The notes: a model not told the origin generated them from the letters alone. DNA of 8,431 nt from Chitinophagaceae bacterium (GCA_003456175.1 DMPB01000045.1:12703-21133); one strand, 5' to 3'. Shown: positions 1 through 7,572, counted from the first letter of the stretch. Numbers and translations: made by a program.

Positions 1-55
1 CACCCGGAATATGTTGTTGTGCCGCTTCGAATAAGGCAATACTTTGTTGAAACAT
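1..55 (-). CDS. hemL: Glutamate-1-semialdehyde 2,1-aminomutase, N-terminal fragment cut by the window edge
   Basis: Eighteen codons from an ATG at 53-55 read MFQQSIALFEAAQQHIPG before the window ends. The pattern 'L(F/Y)xxAxxxIPGG' is the characteristic N-terminus of HemL, the PLP-dependent enzyme that converts glutamate-1-semialdehyde, the HemA product, into 5-aminolevulinate in the cytoplasm. The gene starts 7 bases after the hemB stop on the same strand and is the last visible gene of the hemACDEFBL operon. The catalytic lysine and PLP site lie outside the window. There is no Shine-Dalgarno sequence before the ATG, as with its neighbours. The call rests on a short stretch but is strongly supported by context, since HemA needs HemL as its partner. 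Another class-III aminotransferase is possible but unlikely. Confidence 0.82.
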   Translation of the reverse strand, partial: MFQQSIALFEAAQQHIPG

Positions 56-62
56 AGAATGT

Positions 63-1040
63 TTAAGCTTGTAGTAATTTTAAATAGGTTTCGGCGTAAT
101 AAGTAGCGATAATATCGGTGCCAGCTCGCTTAATACTTAACAGTGATTCTATCATGGCGGCTTGCTCATCTACCCATCCTTGTGCTGCAGCTGCTTTAAT
201 CATAGCATATTCGCCACTTACCTGATAAGCAGCAACAGGAACGTTCACTTTGTTTTTAATATCTCTGATGATATCGAGATAACTTAATGCTGGTTTAATC
301 ATTACAATATCTGCACCTTCTTGAATATCCATAGAGGTTTCTTTTAATGCCTCTATACGGTTAGCCGGATTCATCTGGTAGGTTTTTTTATCGCCAAAAC
401 CTGGGGCACTATCTAAAGCATCTCGAAAAGGGCCATACCAACACGAAGCATATTTAGCACTATAACTCATAATACCCACATGATGCTGTTGGTGGTTTTC
501 TAATGCCCGCCTTATAGCAGCAACTCTACCATCCATCATATCACTTGGTGCCACAAAATCGGCTCCTGCAATTGCGTGTGATACTGCCATTGCTGCTAGT
601 ACCGCAACAGTAGCATCGTTATTAATCAATCCGTTAGTAACAATACCATCGTGCCCGTAGATAGAGTATGGATCTAGCGCAACATCAGTAAATACAAGTA
701 TTTCAGGCACCGCCTCTTTAATGGCTTTAATACTCTTTTGCATCAATCCATCAACACGCAGTGCGGCTGCACCTGTATTATCTTTTTCTGTATCGGCACA
801 CTTAATAAAAAGTAAAACGGCTCTTGCACCTATGCTATACAAATGCTTAACATGCAACACTGTATTTTCTAGACTCATTCTGTAATAACCAGGCATTGAA
901 GGTATTTGCTCTTTTACGTAAGTACCTTCTACAATAAAAAAAGGAACTAAAAAGTCGTTGGCACTAACATTCGTTTCTGCTACCAAGCTTCGAATAGCAG
1001 CGTTGGTTCTTAAGATTCTATTCCTACGTTGTAAAAACAT
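63..1040 (-). CDS. hemB: Delta-aminolevulinic acid dehydratase (porphobilinogen synthase), zinc-independent type
   Basis: Condenses two 5-aminolevulinate molecules to porphobilinogen in the cytoplasm. The 325-residue length matches the family. Visible hallmarks are the arginine-rich N-terminus (RRNRILRT, 5-12), VAPSDMMDGR (163-172), the first active-site lysine in YSAKYAS (Lys196), YGPFRDA (202-208), TYQMNPAN (220-227), the Schiff-base lysine in MIKP (Lys249) and YQVSGEYAM (272-280). The metal loop at 119-132 reads DVALDPYSIYGHDG. The three zinc-binding cysteines of the E. coli type (DVCFCEYTSHGHCG) are replaced by Ala121, Asp123 and Asp131. The only two cysteines, 81 and 200, lie elsewhere. 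This resembles the Pseudomonas aeruginosa magnesium-type loop (DVALDPFTTHGQDG), so a Mg-dependent, zinc-free enzyme is inferred. The gene follows hemF by 3 bases and precedes hemL by 7. Confidence 0.97.
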   Translation of the reverse strand: MFLQRRNRILRTNAAIRSLVAETNVSANDFLVPFFIVEGTYVKEQIPSMPGYYRMSLENTVLHVKHLYSIGARAVLLFIKCADTEKDNTGAAALRVDGLMQKSIKAIKEAVPEILVFTDVALDPYSIYGHDGIVTNGLINNDATVAVLAAMAVSHAIAGADFVAPSDMMDGRVAAIRRALENHQQHHVGIMSYSAKYASCWYGPFRDALDSAPGFGDKKTYQMNPANRIEALKETSMDIQEGADIVMIKPALSYLDIIRDIKNKVNVPVAAYQVSGEYAMIKAAAAQGWVDEQAAMIESLLSIKRAGTDIIATYYAETYLKLLQA

Positions 1041-1043
1041 ATA

Positions 1044-1967
1044 TTATAATTTAACCCAATTTTTGGGCTGTTGTAATACTGCTAACAATTGTGCTTCTGG
1101 CGAATTTGCTGTAGGCTTATCATGATACTCAAAGCGAACAGTGGGAGGTAAACTCATTAAAATACTTTCTGTTCTACCGTTGGTGTGTAAGCCGAAGAGG
1201 GTTCCTCTATCGTGCACAAGATTAAATTCAACATAGCGACCGCGTCTTATTTCTTGCCAATGCTTTTGTTGTGCTGTAAAAGCTTGCTGCTTGCGCTTTT
1301 GCACAATTGGCATATAAGCAGCAACAAAACCATATCCACAGGCCGAGGCTAGGGCTATCCAATTATTGGCACTCATGCTGTTCGTTGGCCGCTTGTAATC
1401 GTAGAAAATGCCTCCCACACCACGTGCTTCATGATTACGATGCTTATTAACAAAATAGGTATCGCAACTTTGTTTGAAGCTTGGATAAAAAGACGTATCA
1501 AATAAATCGCACTGCTGCTTATACACAGTATGAAAGTTAATAATATCTTCTTCCAGTAAATAATAAGGAGTTAAGTCGGCACCACCACCAAACCAATAAT
1601 CAATCAAAGTACCAGCAGCATCATACAATTCAAAATAACGATAATTAAAATGTACCGTAGGCACCCAAGGATTGGCAGGATGAATAACACTTGAAATACC
1701 ACAAGCAAACCACTGTTCGCCACTAATGTTCAATTGCTTTCGCATTGCATCTGTTACCGTTCCATATACGACAGAAGTATTAATACCAGCTTTTTCAAAT
1801 ACAGTTCCGTTGCTCATAACTCTTGTAATGCCGCCACCGCCGCCCGAACGTTCCCATGTATCAGTAATAAAAATACCATCTCCATCTTCACGTTCTAAAA
1901 CGCTACACAAATGGTCTTGCAACTCGTGTATCATAGTTACAAATTGCTCTTTTACAGATGTACTCAT
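1044..1967 (-). CDS. hemF: Oxygen-dependent coproporphyrinogen III oxidase
   Basis: Oxidatively decarboxylates coproporphyrinogen III to protoporphyrinogen IX using O2, acting as a soluble cytoplasmic dimer. With the start chosen here the protein has 307 residues (E. coli HemF has about 299). Family blocks are GGGGGITRV (42-50) with NGTVFEKAGIN (53-63), HPANPWVPTVHFNYRYFE (96-113), WFGGGADLTPYY (125-136), HRNHEARGVGGIFYD (176-190), RRGRYVEFNLVHDRGTLFGL (241-260) and GRTESILMSLPP (264-275). An in-frame ATG 36 bases upstream (2003) would overlap hemE by 29 bases and add a 12-residue tail unlike HemF. The ATG at 1965-1967 leaves a 7-base gap like the rest of the operon, so I prefer it. Having HemF rather than only the anaerobic HemN fits an aerobic or microaerobic lifestyle. 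Confidence 0.97.
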   Translation of the reverse strand: MSTSVKEQFVTMIHELQDHLCSVLEREDGDGIFITDTWERSGGGGGITRVMSNGTVFEKAGINTSVVYGTVTDAMRKQLNISGEQWFACGISSVIHPANPWVPTVHFNYRYFELYDAAGTLIDYWFGGGADLTPYYLLEEDIINFHTVYKQQCDLFDTSFYPSFKQSCDTYFVNKHRNHEARGVGGIFYDYKRPTNSMSANNWIALASACGYGFVAAYMPIVQKRKQQAFTAQQKHWQEIRRGRYVEFNLVHDRGTLFGLHTNGRTESILMSLPPTVRFEYHDKPTANSPEAQLLAVLQQPKNWVKL

Positions 1968-1974
1968 AACTACA

Positions 1975-3009
1975 CTACTGTTTGTAATTTTTAACAGCTT
2001 CAATAAAAGCTTTTGCGTTAGCTACTGGAATATTAGGTGTAATACCGTGCCCAAGATTGGCGATATAATGTTGCACACCAAAGTCATCTATCATAGCAGT
2101 TACCGCTTGTTTTAATTGTGGTATGGGTAACAATAATTTTGCAGGATCGAAATTACCTTGCAGCACAGTATTCCTTACGGTAAATGAGCGAGCTTGTGCT
2201 GGGCTTATACACCAGTCTATACCTAAAGCTTTAACACCTGCATTGCTTAAAGAAGTTAATGCATACCAACTACCCTTCGGATATATGATAACAGGTACTT
2301 TTGCTACCAAAGCTTGATAAATTCTTAGCAAATAAGGCTCTGACCACACTGCAAAATCTTCAGGAGAAAGTAAGCCACTCCAACTATCAAAGATTTGCAA
2401 CGCATCAACACCAGCTATTACTTGTTGTTCTAGATAATTAATAGTTGTTATTGTAATCATATTCAATAACCGATGCGCCAACTGAGGTTCTTGATAACAA
2501 AATTGCTTTGCTTTTTCAAAGGTTTTACTGCCCTTACCTTCAACCATATAACATAGAATGGTGAAAGGTGCTCCTGCAAAGCCTATTAGCGGCACTTCGT
2601 TATTCAGTGCTTGTTTAGTACAACGAATACCCTCAAATACATATGCAAGTGCATTTGCTACATCTGGAATCTGAATTCGGTTAAAATCGTTTATTGTTTT
2701 TATAGGATTTGGCAGTAGTGGGCCTACACCTTCATTCATTTGCACTTCTAATCCCATTGCTTGAGGCACTACTAAAATATCGCTAAACAATATCGCTGCA
2801 TCACTACCAACAATATCAATAGGTTGCTTTGTTATTGCAGCTACTAACTCTGGTGTTTGTACTCTTGTAAAAAAATCGTACTTACGTTTAAGTTCCATGT
2901 ATGCTGGTAAGTAACGCCCTGCCTGCCGCATCATCCATACAGGTGGCCGCTCTACATTCGCTCCAGCAAGTGCTCGTAATAATAAATCGTTCTTTATAAA
3001 ATTATTCAT
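1975..3009 (-). CDS. hemE: Uroporphyrinogen decarboxylase
   Basis: Removes the four acetate carboxyls of uroporphyrinogen III to give coproporphyrinogen III, without a cofactor, in the cytoplasm. The 344 residues match the family (about 350). Diagnostic sequences are [13 protein letters not shown] (23-35), whose arginines bind substrate carboxylates, the catalytic aspartate in FSDILV (Asp77), GFAGAPFTI in the middle, the FDSW segment, YPKGS, and the C-terminal GHGITPN (320-326) carrying the conserved active-site histidine (His321). It lies 2 bases after the hemD stop and 7 bases before the preferred hemF start, consistent with translation from one transcript. Nothing is truncated or unusual. 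Confidence 0.98.
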   Translation of the reverse strand: MNNFIKNDLLLRALAGANVERPPVWMMRQAGRYLPAYMELKRKYDFFTRVQTPELVAAITKQPIDIVGSDAAILFSDILVVPQAMGLEVQMNEGVGPLLPNPIKTINDFNRIQIPDVANALAYVFEGIRCTKQALNNEVPLIGFAGAPFTILCYMVEGKGSKTFEKAKQFCYQEPQLAHRLLNMITITTINYLEQQVIAGVDALQIFDSWSGLLSPEDFAVWSEPYLLRIYQALVAKVPVIIYPKGSWYALTSLSNAGVKALGIDWCISPAQARSFTVRNTVLQGNFDPAKLLLPIPQLKQAVTAMIDDFGVQHYIANLGHGITPNIPVANAKAFIEAVKNYKQ

Positions 3010-3011
3010 GT

Positions 3012-3728
3012 TTAAATAGCTTGATAATGTTCAAAATATTCGCATACTAATTTTGCAACTGCTTCTTGCGTTGGCTTACTGGCTATTAGTATTTGATCGT
3101 TAGCGATACCCATTTGCCGTAAGGCTTGTGCTGTTGTATTACCGACACAACAACATATTTGCGTATTAATTAATTGATTAAGCTCAAAAAAACTCTCTAC
3201 TGCACTAGGACTAAAAAAAAGTACTGCATCGTAATGGTGCATTATTTTTTGAGGCTGTAATACCGTTTGATATAACACAAATTCATGCACAGTTATACTT
3301 TGCTGTTGTAGGTATGTTGGCAGTTCGCTTCTACGAATATCTGAACAACAAAAAATTACAGTTTCTGAATAACCTTTAAGCCTTATCATTTGTGCCAACT
3401 GCCGTGCACTTGTTGCTGTAAGTAATGGTGTGATACCAAATTTTTGCAAGGTGGTTTTTGTTTCTCCTTGTAAAGAGTAACAAATGCAGCTATTGTGTAG
3501 TTGCAACTTTGTTGCCCTTAATAGTTTAAAAAATTGCTCAACAGCTACCCTACTTGTGAATACAAAATGATGTGGTTTTGTTGCTAACAAATCTTCAAAA
3601 TTTGCTGGCTTCATAGGTTTCGTAACAATGAACTCATAGTTGTTAACAACAATATCGTGTGTTAACAACCATTGTTTCAATACTGGTTGTATTAATTTAG
3701 TAGCAATAACATTTCTCAGCTTTCGCAT
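3012..3728 (-). CDS. hemD: Uroporphyrinogen III synthase
   Basis: Cyclises hydroxymethylbilane to uroporphyrinogen III with inversion of ring D. HemD is among the least conserved enzymes of the pathway, so position helps: it sits between hemC and hemE, as in many bacteria. The 238 residues fit the two-domain HemD fold (about 240-260). The two half-domain signatures are visible: [13 protein letters not shown] (55-67) in the first and [13 protein letters not shown] (169-181) in the second. They are followed by [14 protein letters not shown] (194-207) and [13 protein letters not shown] (216-228), which match the family pattern 'IGxxTAxAL' and 'PTxExL'. The protein is richer in cysteine than its neighbours (81, 83, 127, 128, 192-194) with no obvious metal motif. 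The start is 8 bases after the hemC stop. Confidence 0.93.
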   Translation of the reverse strand: MRKLRNVIATKLIQPVLKQWLLTHDIVVNNYEFIVTKPMKPANFEDLLATKPHHFVFTSRVAVEQFFKLLRATKLQLHNSCICYSLQGETKTTLQKFGITPLLTATSARQLAQMIRLKGYSETVIFCCSDIRRSELPTYLQQQSITVHEFVLYQTVLQPQKIMHHYDAVLFFSPSAVESFFELNQLINTQICCCVGNTTAQALRQMGIANDQILIASKPTQEAVAKLVCEYFEHYQAI

Positions 3729-3736
3729 ATTTGCTA

Positions 3737-4645
3737 TTAGGCTAATAGTTTAGAAGCATTATTATCGATGGCCCATTTTACCGCAAGGTTTGCCAACCGA
3801 TTAGCTTGTTCAGTAGTTGCGATAAAGGTTTGTTCAATTTGTGTACTAGCATCGTTACTTGTGATGTTAACATGCATGTGTACTTGCTCATCTAACTGAA
3901 TTGCCAAGGCTGCAATTGGAGTACTACAACCACCCATTAGTTGTTTTAAAAATTGACGTTCTTGTGTTACGCATACAGCTGTAGGCTGGTGGTGTATTGC
4001 TTTACAAAGTGCTAACAGTGCTATATCATTACTTCGTGCAGTAACTACAATTGCTCCTTGTGCAGGTGCTGGCGTCATCCACATTAATGGTATCTTATAT
4101 GGCCATTTGATACCTATGCGTTCTAAACCTGCAGCTGCAAATATGGCACCATCCCAATTTGAATTTTGTAACTTTTGCAAGCGTGTATTAACATTACCTC
4201 TAAGATTTTCAATAGTAGTATTAGGATACTTATAACACCATTGTGCCTTACGCCTTATACTGCTACTCGCTATTAATAGTGCAGTTTCTTTGGTTGCTGA
4301 AAGTACTTTTGAATATGTCGCTTCATTCCTACAAACTAGTAAATCGTATGGATTTCCTCTTTCGATAATAGCAGCTTCACATGTTCCCTCGGCGAGTTGT
4401 ATGGGCACATCTTTGTAAGAATGTACAGCGATATCAATTTCTTTATTGAGTAATGCTATATCCAATGACTTGGTAAAAATCCCCTGCACACCCAAGCTAT
4501 ACAGCGGCGTTGTTAAATCAATATCACCATCACTTTTAATTGGTACAATTTCAATTGCTTCATCAGTATACTGCTTTAATAAACTCGCAATATGATGTGC
4601 TTGCCACGTAGCCAATTCGCTCTCTCTTGTTCCAAGCTTTATCAT
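3737..4645 (-). CDS. hemC: Porphobilinogen deaminase (hydroxymethylbilane synthase)
   Basis: Polymerises four porphobilinogen units into the linear tetrapyrrole hydroxymethylbilane. The 302 residues are close to the E. coli length (313). Domain 1 opens with LGTRESELATWQA (4-16), which follows the family start closely and supports this ATG. Next come VQGIFTKSLDIALL (53-66) and HSYKDVP (75-81) with the catalytic aspartate Asp79. SSIRRKAQ (128-135) and LRGNVNTRLQKL (148-159) contribute the arginines that bind substrate carboxylates. APAQGA (193-198) is present. The dipyrromethane cofactor cysteine is Cys240 in GGCSTPIA (238-245). All essential residues are therefore intact. A tyrosine replaces the usual methionine in HSMKD, a mild change. 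The gene starts 10 bases after hemA and ends 8 bases before hemD. Confidence 0.98.
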   Translation of the reverse strand: MIKLGTRESELATWQAHHIASLLKQYTDEAIEIVPIKSDGDIDLTTPLYSLGVQGIFTKSLDIALLNKEIDIAVHSYKDVPIQLAEGTCEAAIIERGNPYDLLVCRNEATYSKVLSATKETALLIASSSIRRKAQWCYKYPNTTIENLRGNVNTRLQKLQNSNWDGAIFAAAGLERIGIKWPYKIPLMWMTPAPAQGAIVVTARSNDIALLALCKAIHHQPTAVCVTQERQFLKQLMGGCSTPIAALAIQLDEQVHMHVNITSNDASTQIEQTFIATTEQANRLANLAVKWAIDNNASKLLA

Positions 4646-4655
4646 GTGTTATGCT

Positions 4656-5852
4656 TTAAAAAATAATTACTTCATTGATAGCATGTAGCAGATGACATCC
4701 TTTATATGCAGGTGCATTTTTAATTTTTAATGCAAGCTTTGAGGCTATCTGATTTATGTTTGAATCTATCTGGCTTTTAAACAAATACGAACCAACCGCA
4801 TTTTTACTGCTTATACTCAAAACATATTTTTTGAATGTACGAATACACTTCATTTGCTCATACTCCAAAAGCCAGCGTTCAAAAGCTTGTATTGTTGCTT
4901 CTACTATTGTAATCGCTTTTGGAACAGCAGTTACTCTAGTTTGCAAGCTTTCCGTAAGAATATTTGATATTATATCAACATCTACTACATACTGCCCTAC
5001 TAATTTATTTAAACCTTTATCTATAATGGAAGGAATGGAAGCATCTAAAAATAATCTTTGCTTACATGTTTTTATATTGTCTGTGTTCAGTTGGTAGCCT
5101 CCCCCAATAGCACCAATAACAATATCTGCATCATTCACTGATTGGTATCGCTGTTCCCAAGGTATTGGAGTAATACTGTTGTATTGTGAAAAATCTTCAA
5201 CTTTATCAAGCGTTCTATTACATATCGATAAATCTAGGTGAGGCATATAAGTCAATATGTTTTTAGCTATCGACTTACCAAAGGAACCAAAACCAAGTAA
5301 TAGTAATTTTGTAGCATTATTGGGTGCATTATTTTTTAGATACTTCACTATAGCATAAGCAACAGAAGTAGTTCCGTCACTCAACTGTGTTTCATTCTTA
5401 ACGCGTTTTGAACATTGCAAGGCAATATTTACAAGCCTTTCCATAAAAACATTAGTAGCATTGAACGACTTGCTTAAACTTAAAGCTTGCTTTACTTGAT
5501 CTACAATTTCTCTATCACCCAAAATTTGAGAATCTAATCCGCTTGCTACTCTTAATAAATGACTACACGCAACCTTACCAGCGTAATGATAAATATTTTC
5601 ATTGAGTACAGTAACATTATTTTGTACAATATGTTGCCACTGTTCTAGCAACCATTCTGCACTAATATTATAAGCATACAACTCAGTTCTATTGCATGTA
5701 GATAATACCAACAACCCTGCATTACCAAATAAAGCAGCTTTTTGATACAAATCACAAATAGCATCTGCTGATAACTGAAATTGAGAACGAGTATAACTAT
5801 CGGTTTTCTTATAGCTAATACCTATTACTATAAAATGATGGAATGATGCCAT
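4656..5852 (-). CDS. hemA: Glutamyl-tRNA reductase
   Basis: Reduces glutamyl-tRNA with NADPH to glutamate-1-semialdehyde, the first and usually rate-setting step of the C5 pathway. Numbered from the chosen ATG (398 residues), VIGISYKKT (9-17) matches the family start, and the catalytic cysteine is Cys53 in LSTCNRTELY. SHLLRVASGLDSQILGD (97-113) includes His98, equivalent to E. coli His99. The NADPH-binding glycine loop is LGFGSFGKS (186-194), and the rest forms the helical dimerisation domain. The usual LGE at 111-113 reads LGD. The reading frame stays open upstream to an ATG at 5987, but those 45 extra residues resemble no GluTR and would cover the divergent promoter region. An ATG at 5867 (five residues longer) is the only other plausible start. 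This is the first gene of the minus-strand operon. Confidence 0.96.
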   Translation of the reverse strand: MASFHHFIVIGISYKKTDSYTRSQFQLSADAICDLYQKAALFGNAGLLVLSTCNRTELYAYNISAEWLLEQWQHIVQNNVTVLNENIYHYAGKVACSHLLRVASGLDSQILGDREIVDQVKQALSLSKSFNATNVFMERLVNIALQCSKRVKNETQLSDGTTSVAYAIVKYLKNNAPNNATKLLLLGFGSFGKSIAKNILTYMPHLDLSICNRTLDKVEDFSQYNSITPIPWEQRYQSVNDADIVIGAIGGGYQLNTDNIKTCKQRLFLDASIPSIIDKGLNKLVGQYVVDVDIISNILTESLQTRVTAVPKAITIVEATIQAFERWLLEYEQMKCIRTFKKYVLSISSKNAVGSYLFKSQIDSNINQIASKLALKIKNAPAYKGCHLLHAINEVIIF

Positions 5853-6013
5853 ATGCTTTGTTATCATAACTGATATACGTGCAAATGTGTAGACAAGGTT
5901 CTCCGTGAAAGTCATAAAAGTGTCAAACCACATACACCGATTTTCTGACAATTTGCTGACAATCAAAAAGCATTTATACACGTACATAGTTTCGCAATTA
6001 AAAGATAAGTAGC
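5853..6013. promoter_or_regulatory. Divergent intergenic region between hemA and hemH
   Basis: These 161 bases separate the leftward hemACDEFBL operon from the rightward hemHJ pair, so both promoters should lie here. I looked on both strands for the Bacteroidota promoter pattern (TTTG about 19 bases before TAnnTTTG) and found only partial matches. For hemH, TAGTTTCG at 5987-5994 is one mismatch from the -7 box, but no TTTG sits at the right distance. For hemA, CACATTTG (5882-5889, minus strand) is one mismatch away, again without a partner. Neither is convincing. A pair of direct repeats at 5945-5963 is listed separately. No riboswitch-like or terminator-like structure is visible. Confidence 0.6.
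5945..5963 (+). repeat. Two tandem CTGACAAT boxes, 11-base period
   Basis: CTGACAAT occurs at 5945-5952 and again at 5956-5963, separated by TTG. The start-to-start distance is 11 bases, about one turn of the helix, so a protein binding both copies would sit on one face of the DNA. The pair lies 51 bases before the hemH start and 93 bases from the hemA start. An exact 8-base repeat at this spacing is not expected often by chance in 161 bases, but no known regulator is recognised. Binding is inference only. Confidence 0.45.
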
Positions 6014-7039
6014 ATGTCGAAAGTTATATTACTCATGAATCTTGGTTCACCTGATAGCACGAGTGTTAGAGATGTAAAAAAATATCTTAATGAGTTCTTA
6101 ATGGATGAACGTGTTATTGATATACCTGCTTGGATAAGAAAGATACTAGTGAAAGGTATTATAGTTCCGTTTCGCTCTCCCAAGAGTGCCAAAGCTTATC
6201 AATCGATTTGGACTCCCGAAGGCTCACCATTAATCAATCTTACCTATCAATTAAAAGAAGCTGTCCATGCATTTACGCAAATACCTGTAGAAGTTTGTAT
6301 GCGGTATGGTAACCCAACACCACAACAAACATTTGACTCCATTCAAAAGAAATATCCAACCTGCAACGAAGTAATTTTGTTTCCGCTCTATCCGCATTAT
6401 GCAATGAGTAGTTATGAAACTGCTGTTGTATATGCACAACAAGTACACCACCAACAACAATACAACTTCAAACTAACTACGATACCTGTTTTCTACGAAC
6501 ACCCTGCTTACATACATGCTTTATCAAAAAGTATTGAGCCCTATTTAAAAAACAACTACGATCAAATTATTTTTAGCTATCATGGAATACCAGAAAGACA
6601 TGTTAAAAAAACAGATACTACAAAATGCCATTGCTTACAACAAAATAATTGCTGTGGCACATCATCTCAAGCCCATACAACTTGCTATCGGCATCAAGTA
6701 TTTACTACTACAGCAGCCGTAGTAAGTACCTTAAATATACCTTACGGTAAATATCAAACAACATTTCAAAGCAGGCTCGGTAGCGATGCTTGGCTAAAAC
6801 CATACACAGCCGATACCTTACAACAATTACCCAAAAAAGGCATTAAAAAGTTAATAATAGTTTGCCCAGCATTTGTAAGCGACTGCCTTGAAACAATCGA
6901 AGAAATTGGAGAAGAAGGCAAAGAAATTTTCTTGGAAGCAGGTGGCGAAAGCTACACAGTAATACCATGTTTAAATACAAAACCACTTTGGATTAAGGCA
7001 ATCAATACCATTATTAACGAACACTCATCTTTACATTAA
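6014..7039 (+). CDS. hemH: Ferrochelatase with an internal cysteine-rich segment
   Basis: Inserts ferrous iron into protoporphyrin IX to make protohaem. The 341 residues match the usual 320-350. The start LLMNLGSPDS (6-15) is typical. Other family blocks are YLNEFLMDERVID (24-36), RYGNP (97-101), PLYPHYAMSS (124-133), the metal-site histidine in SYHGIPERH (His190), FQSRLGSDAWLKPYT (251-265) and the conserved glutamate in CLETIEEI (Glu293). Directly after the His190 motif, residues 205-224 hold five cysteines (205, 207, 213, 214, 224), ending in CYRHQ. This resembles the internal cysteine segment that, from memory, binds a [2Fe-2S] cluster in Myxococcus- and Bdellovibrio-type ferrochelatases. 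That the cluster is present here is inference. The gene is transcribed divergently from the main hem operon and lies 2 bases before hemJ, indicating co-transcription. Confidence 0.97.
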   Translation: MSKVILLMNLGSPDSTSVRDVKKYLNEFLMDERVIDIPAWIRKILVKGIIVPFRSPKSAKAYQSIWTPEGSPLINLTYQLKEAVHAFTQIPVEVCMRYGNPTPQQTFDSIQKKYPTCNEVILFPLYPHYAMSSYETAVVYAQQVHHQQQYNFKLTTIPVFYEHPAYIHALSKSIEPYLKNNYDQIIFSYHGIPERHVKKTDTTKCHCLQQNNCCGTSSQAHTTCYRHQVFTTTAAVVSTLNIPYGKYQTTFQSRLGSDAWLKPYTADTLQQLPKKGIKKLIIVCPAFVSDCLETIEEIGEEGKEIFLEAGGESYTVIPCLNTKPLWIKAINTIINEHSSLH

Positions 7040-7041
7040 GC

Positions 7042-7572
7042 ATGTTTTTATATCTGAAAGCTATTCATATCATTTTTGTGGTAACATGGTTTAGCGGTAT
7101 GTTCTATGTTGTTCGCTTATTTATTTATAATACAGAAGCAAATCAGCAAAACCAAGCCACGAAACAAATACTACAACAACAATTTGCAATCATGCAAAAA
7201 CGCTTATGGCTTGGCATTACTTGGCCATCAGCAATTATTACAGCAATATTTGGAGTGTCACTACTACTACAATATCCAACAATTCCACCTTGGCTTTGGC
7301 TAAAGTTATGTTTTATAACAGGCTTATACGCGTATCACTTTTCGCTGCATCGCATATACCAGCAACAACAAAAAGGGATACATAAATTCAGTAGCACACA
7401 ATTACGATTGTACAATGAAGTAGCAACAATATTTCTTGTAACTATTGTGATGCTTGTTGTTGTTAGGACACAGCTTAGTGCAGCATGGGGATTACTAGGC
7501 TTACTAGTATTAATAGTAGGCGTAACTACAGCAACACTTATTTATAAACGCATAAGAAAGCAGAAATCTTAA
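7042..7572 (+). CDS. hemJ: HemJ-type protoporphyrinogen IX oxidase (membrane protein, UPF0093 family)
   Basis: Predicted to oxidise protoporphyrinogen IX to protoporphyrin IX at the cytoplasmic membrane, the step between HemF and HemH. The 176 residues contain about five hydrophobic segments (roughly 4-29, 54-78, 82-104, 126-142 and 147-168) and a basic tail (KRIRKQK). Family marks are KAIHIIFVVTWFSGMFYVVR (6-25) with His9 and Arg25, a mid-protein WLWLKL (84-89) and RLYNEVATI (122-130), where many HemJ proteins read NExPT. No HemG or HemY is present in the window, so HemJ fills the otherwise missing step. The start is 2 bases after the hemH stop. Its TAA overlaps the stop of the convergent HD gene. 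The family is clear from its motifs. The catalytic role is family knowledge plus context. Confidence 0.9.
   Translation: MFLYLKAIHIIFVVTWFSGMFYVVRLFIYNTEANQQNQATKQILQQQFAIMQKRLWLGITWPSAIITAIFGVSLLLQYPTIPPWLWLKLCFITGLYAYHFSLHRIYQQQQKGIHKFSSTQLRLYNEVATIFLVTIVMLVVVRTQLSAAWGLLGLLVLIVGVTTATLIYKRIRKQKS

Noticed and set aside
1965..2003. Upstream ATG for hemF at 2003
   Set aside because: It would overlap hemE by 29 bases and add residues that do not match HemF N-termini. The ATG at 1967 fits the operon spacing.
1726..2115. Open frame of 129 codons on the plus strand across hemF and hemE
   Set aside because: It is antisense to two well-conserved genes and its product (including a PPPPP run opposite the HemF glycine stretch) looks like no known protein. 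It is a reading-frame shadow.
4756..5097. Open frame of 113 codons on the plus strand within hemA
   Set aside because: Entirely antisense to the conserved NADPH-binding and dimerisation regions of GluTR, with no motif of its own.
5860..5870. Inverted repeat GTTATCATAAC just upstream of the hemA start
   Set aside because: Arms of only five bases are common by chance in AT-rich DNA, and there is no symmetry beyond them.
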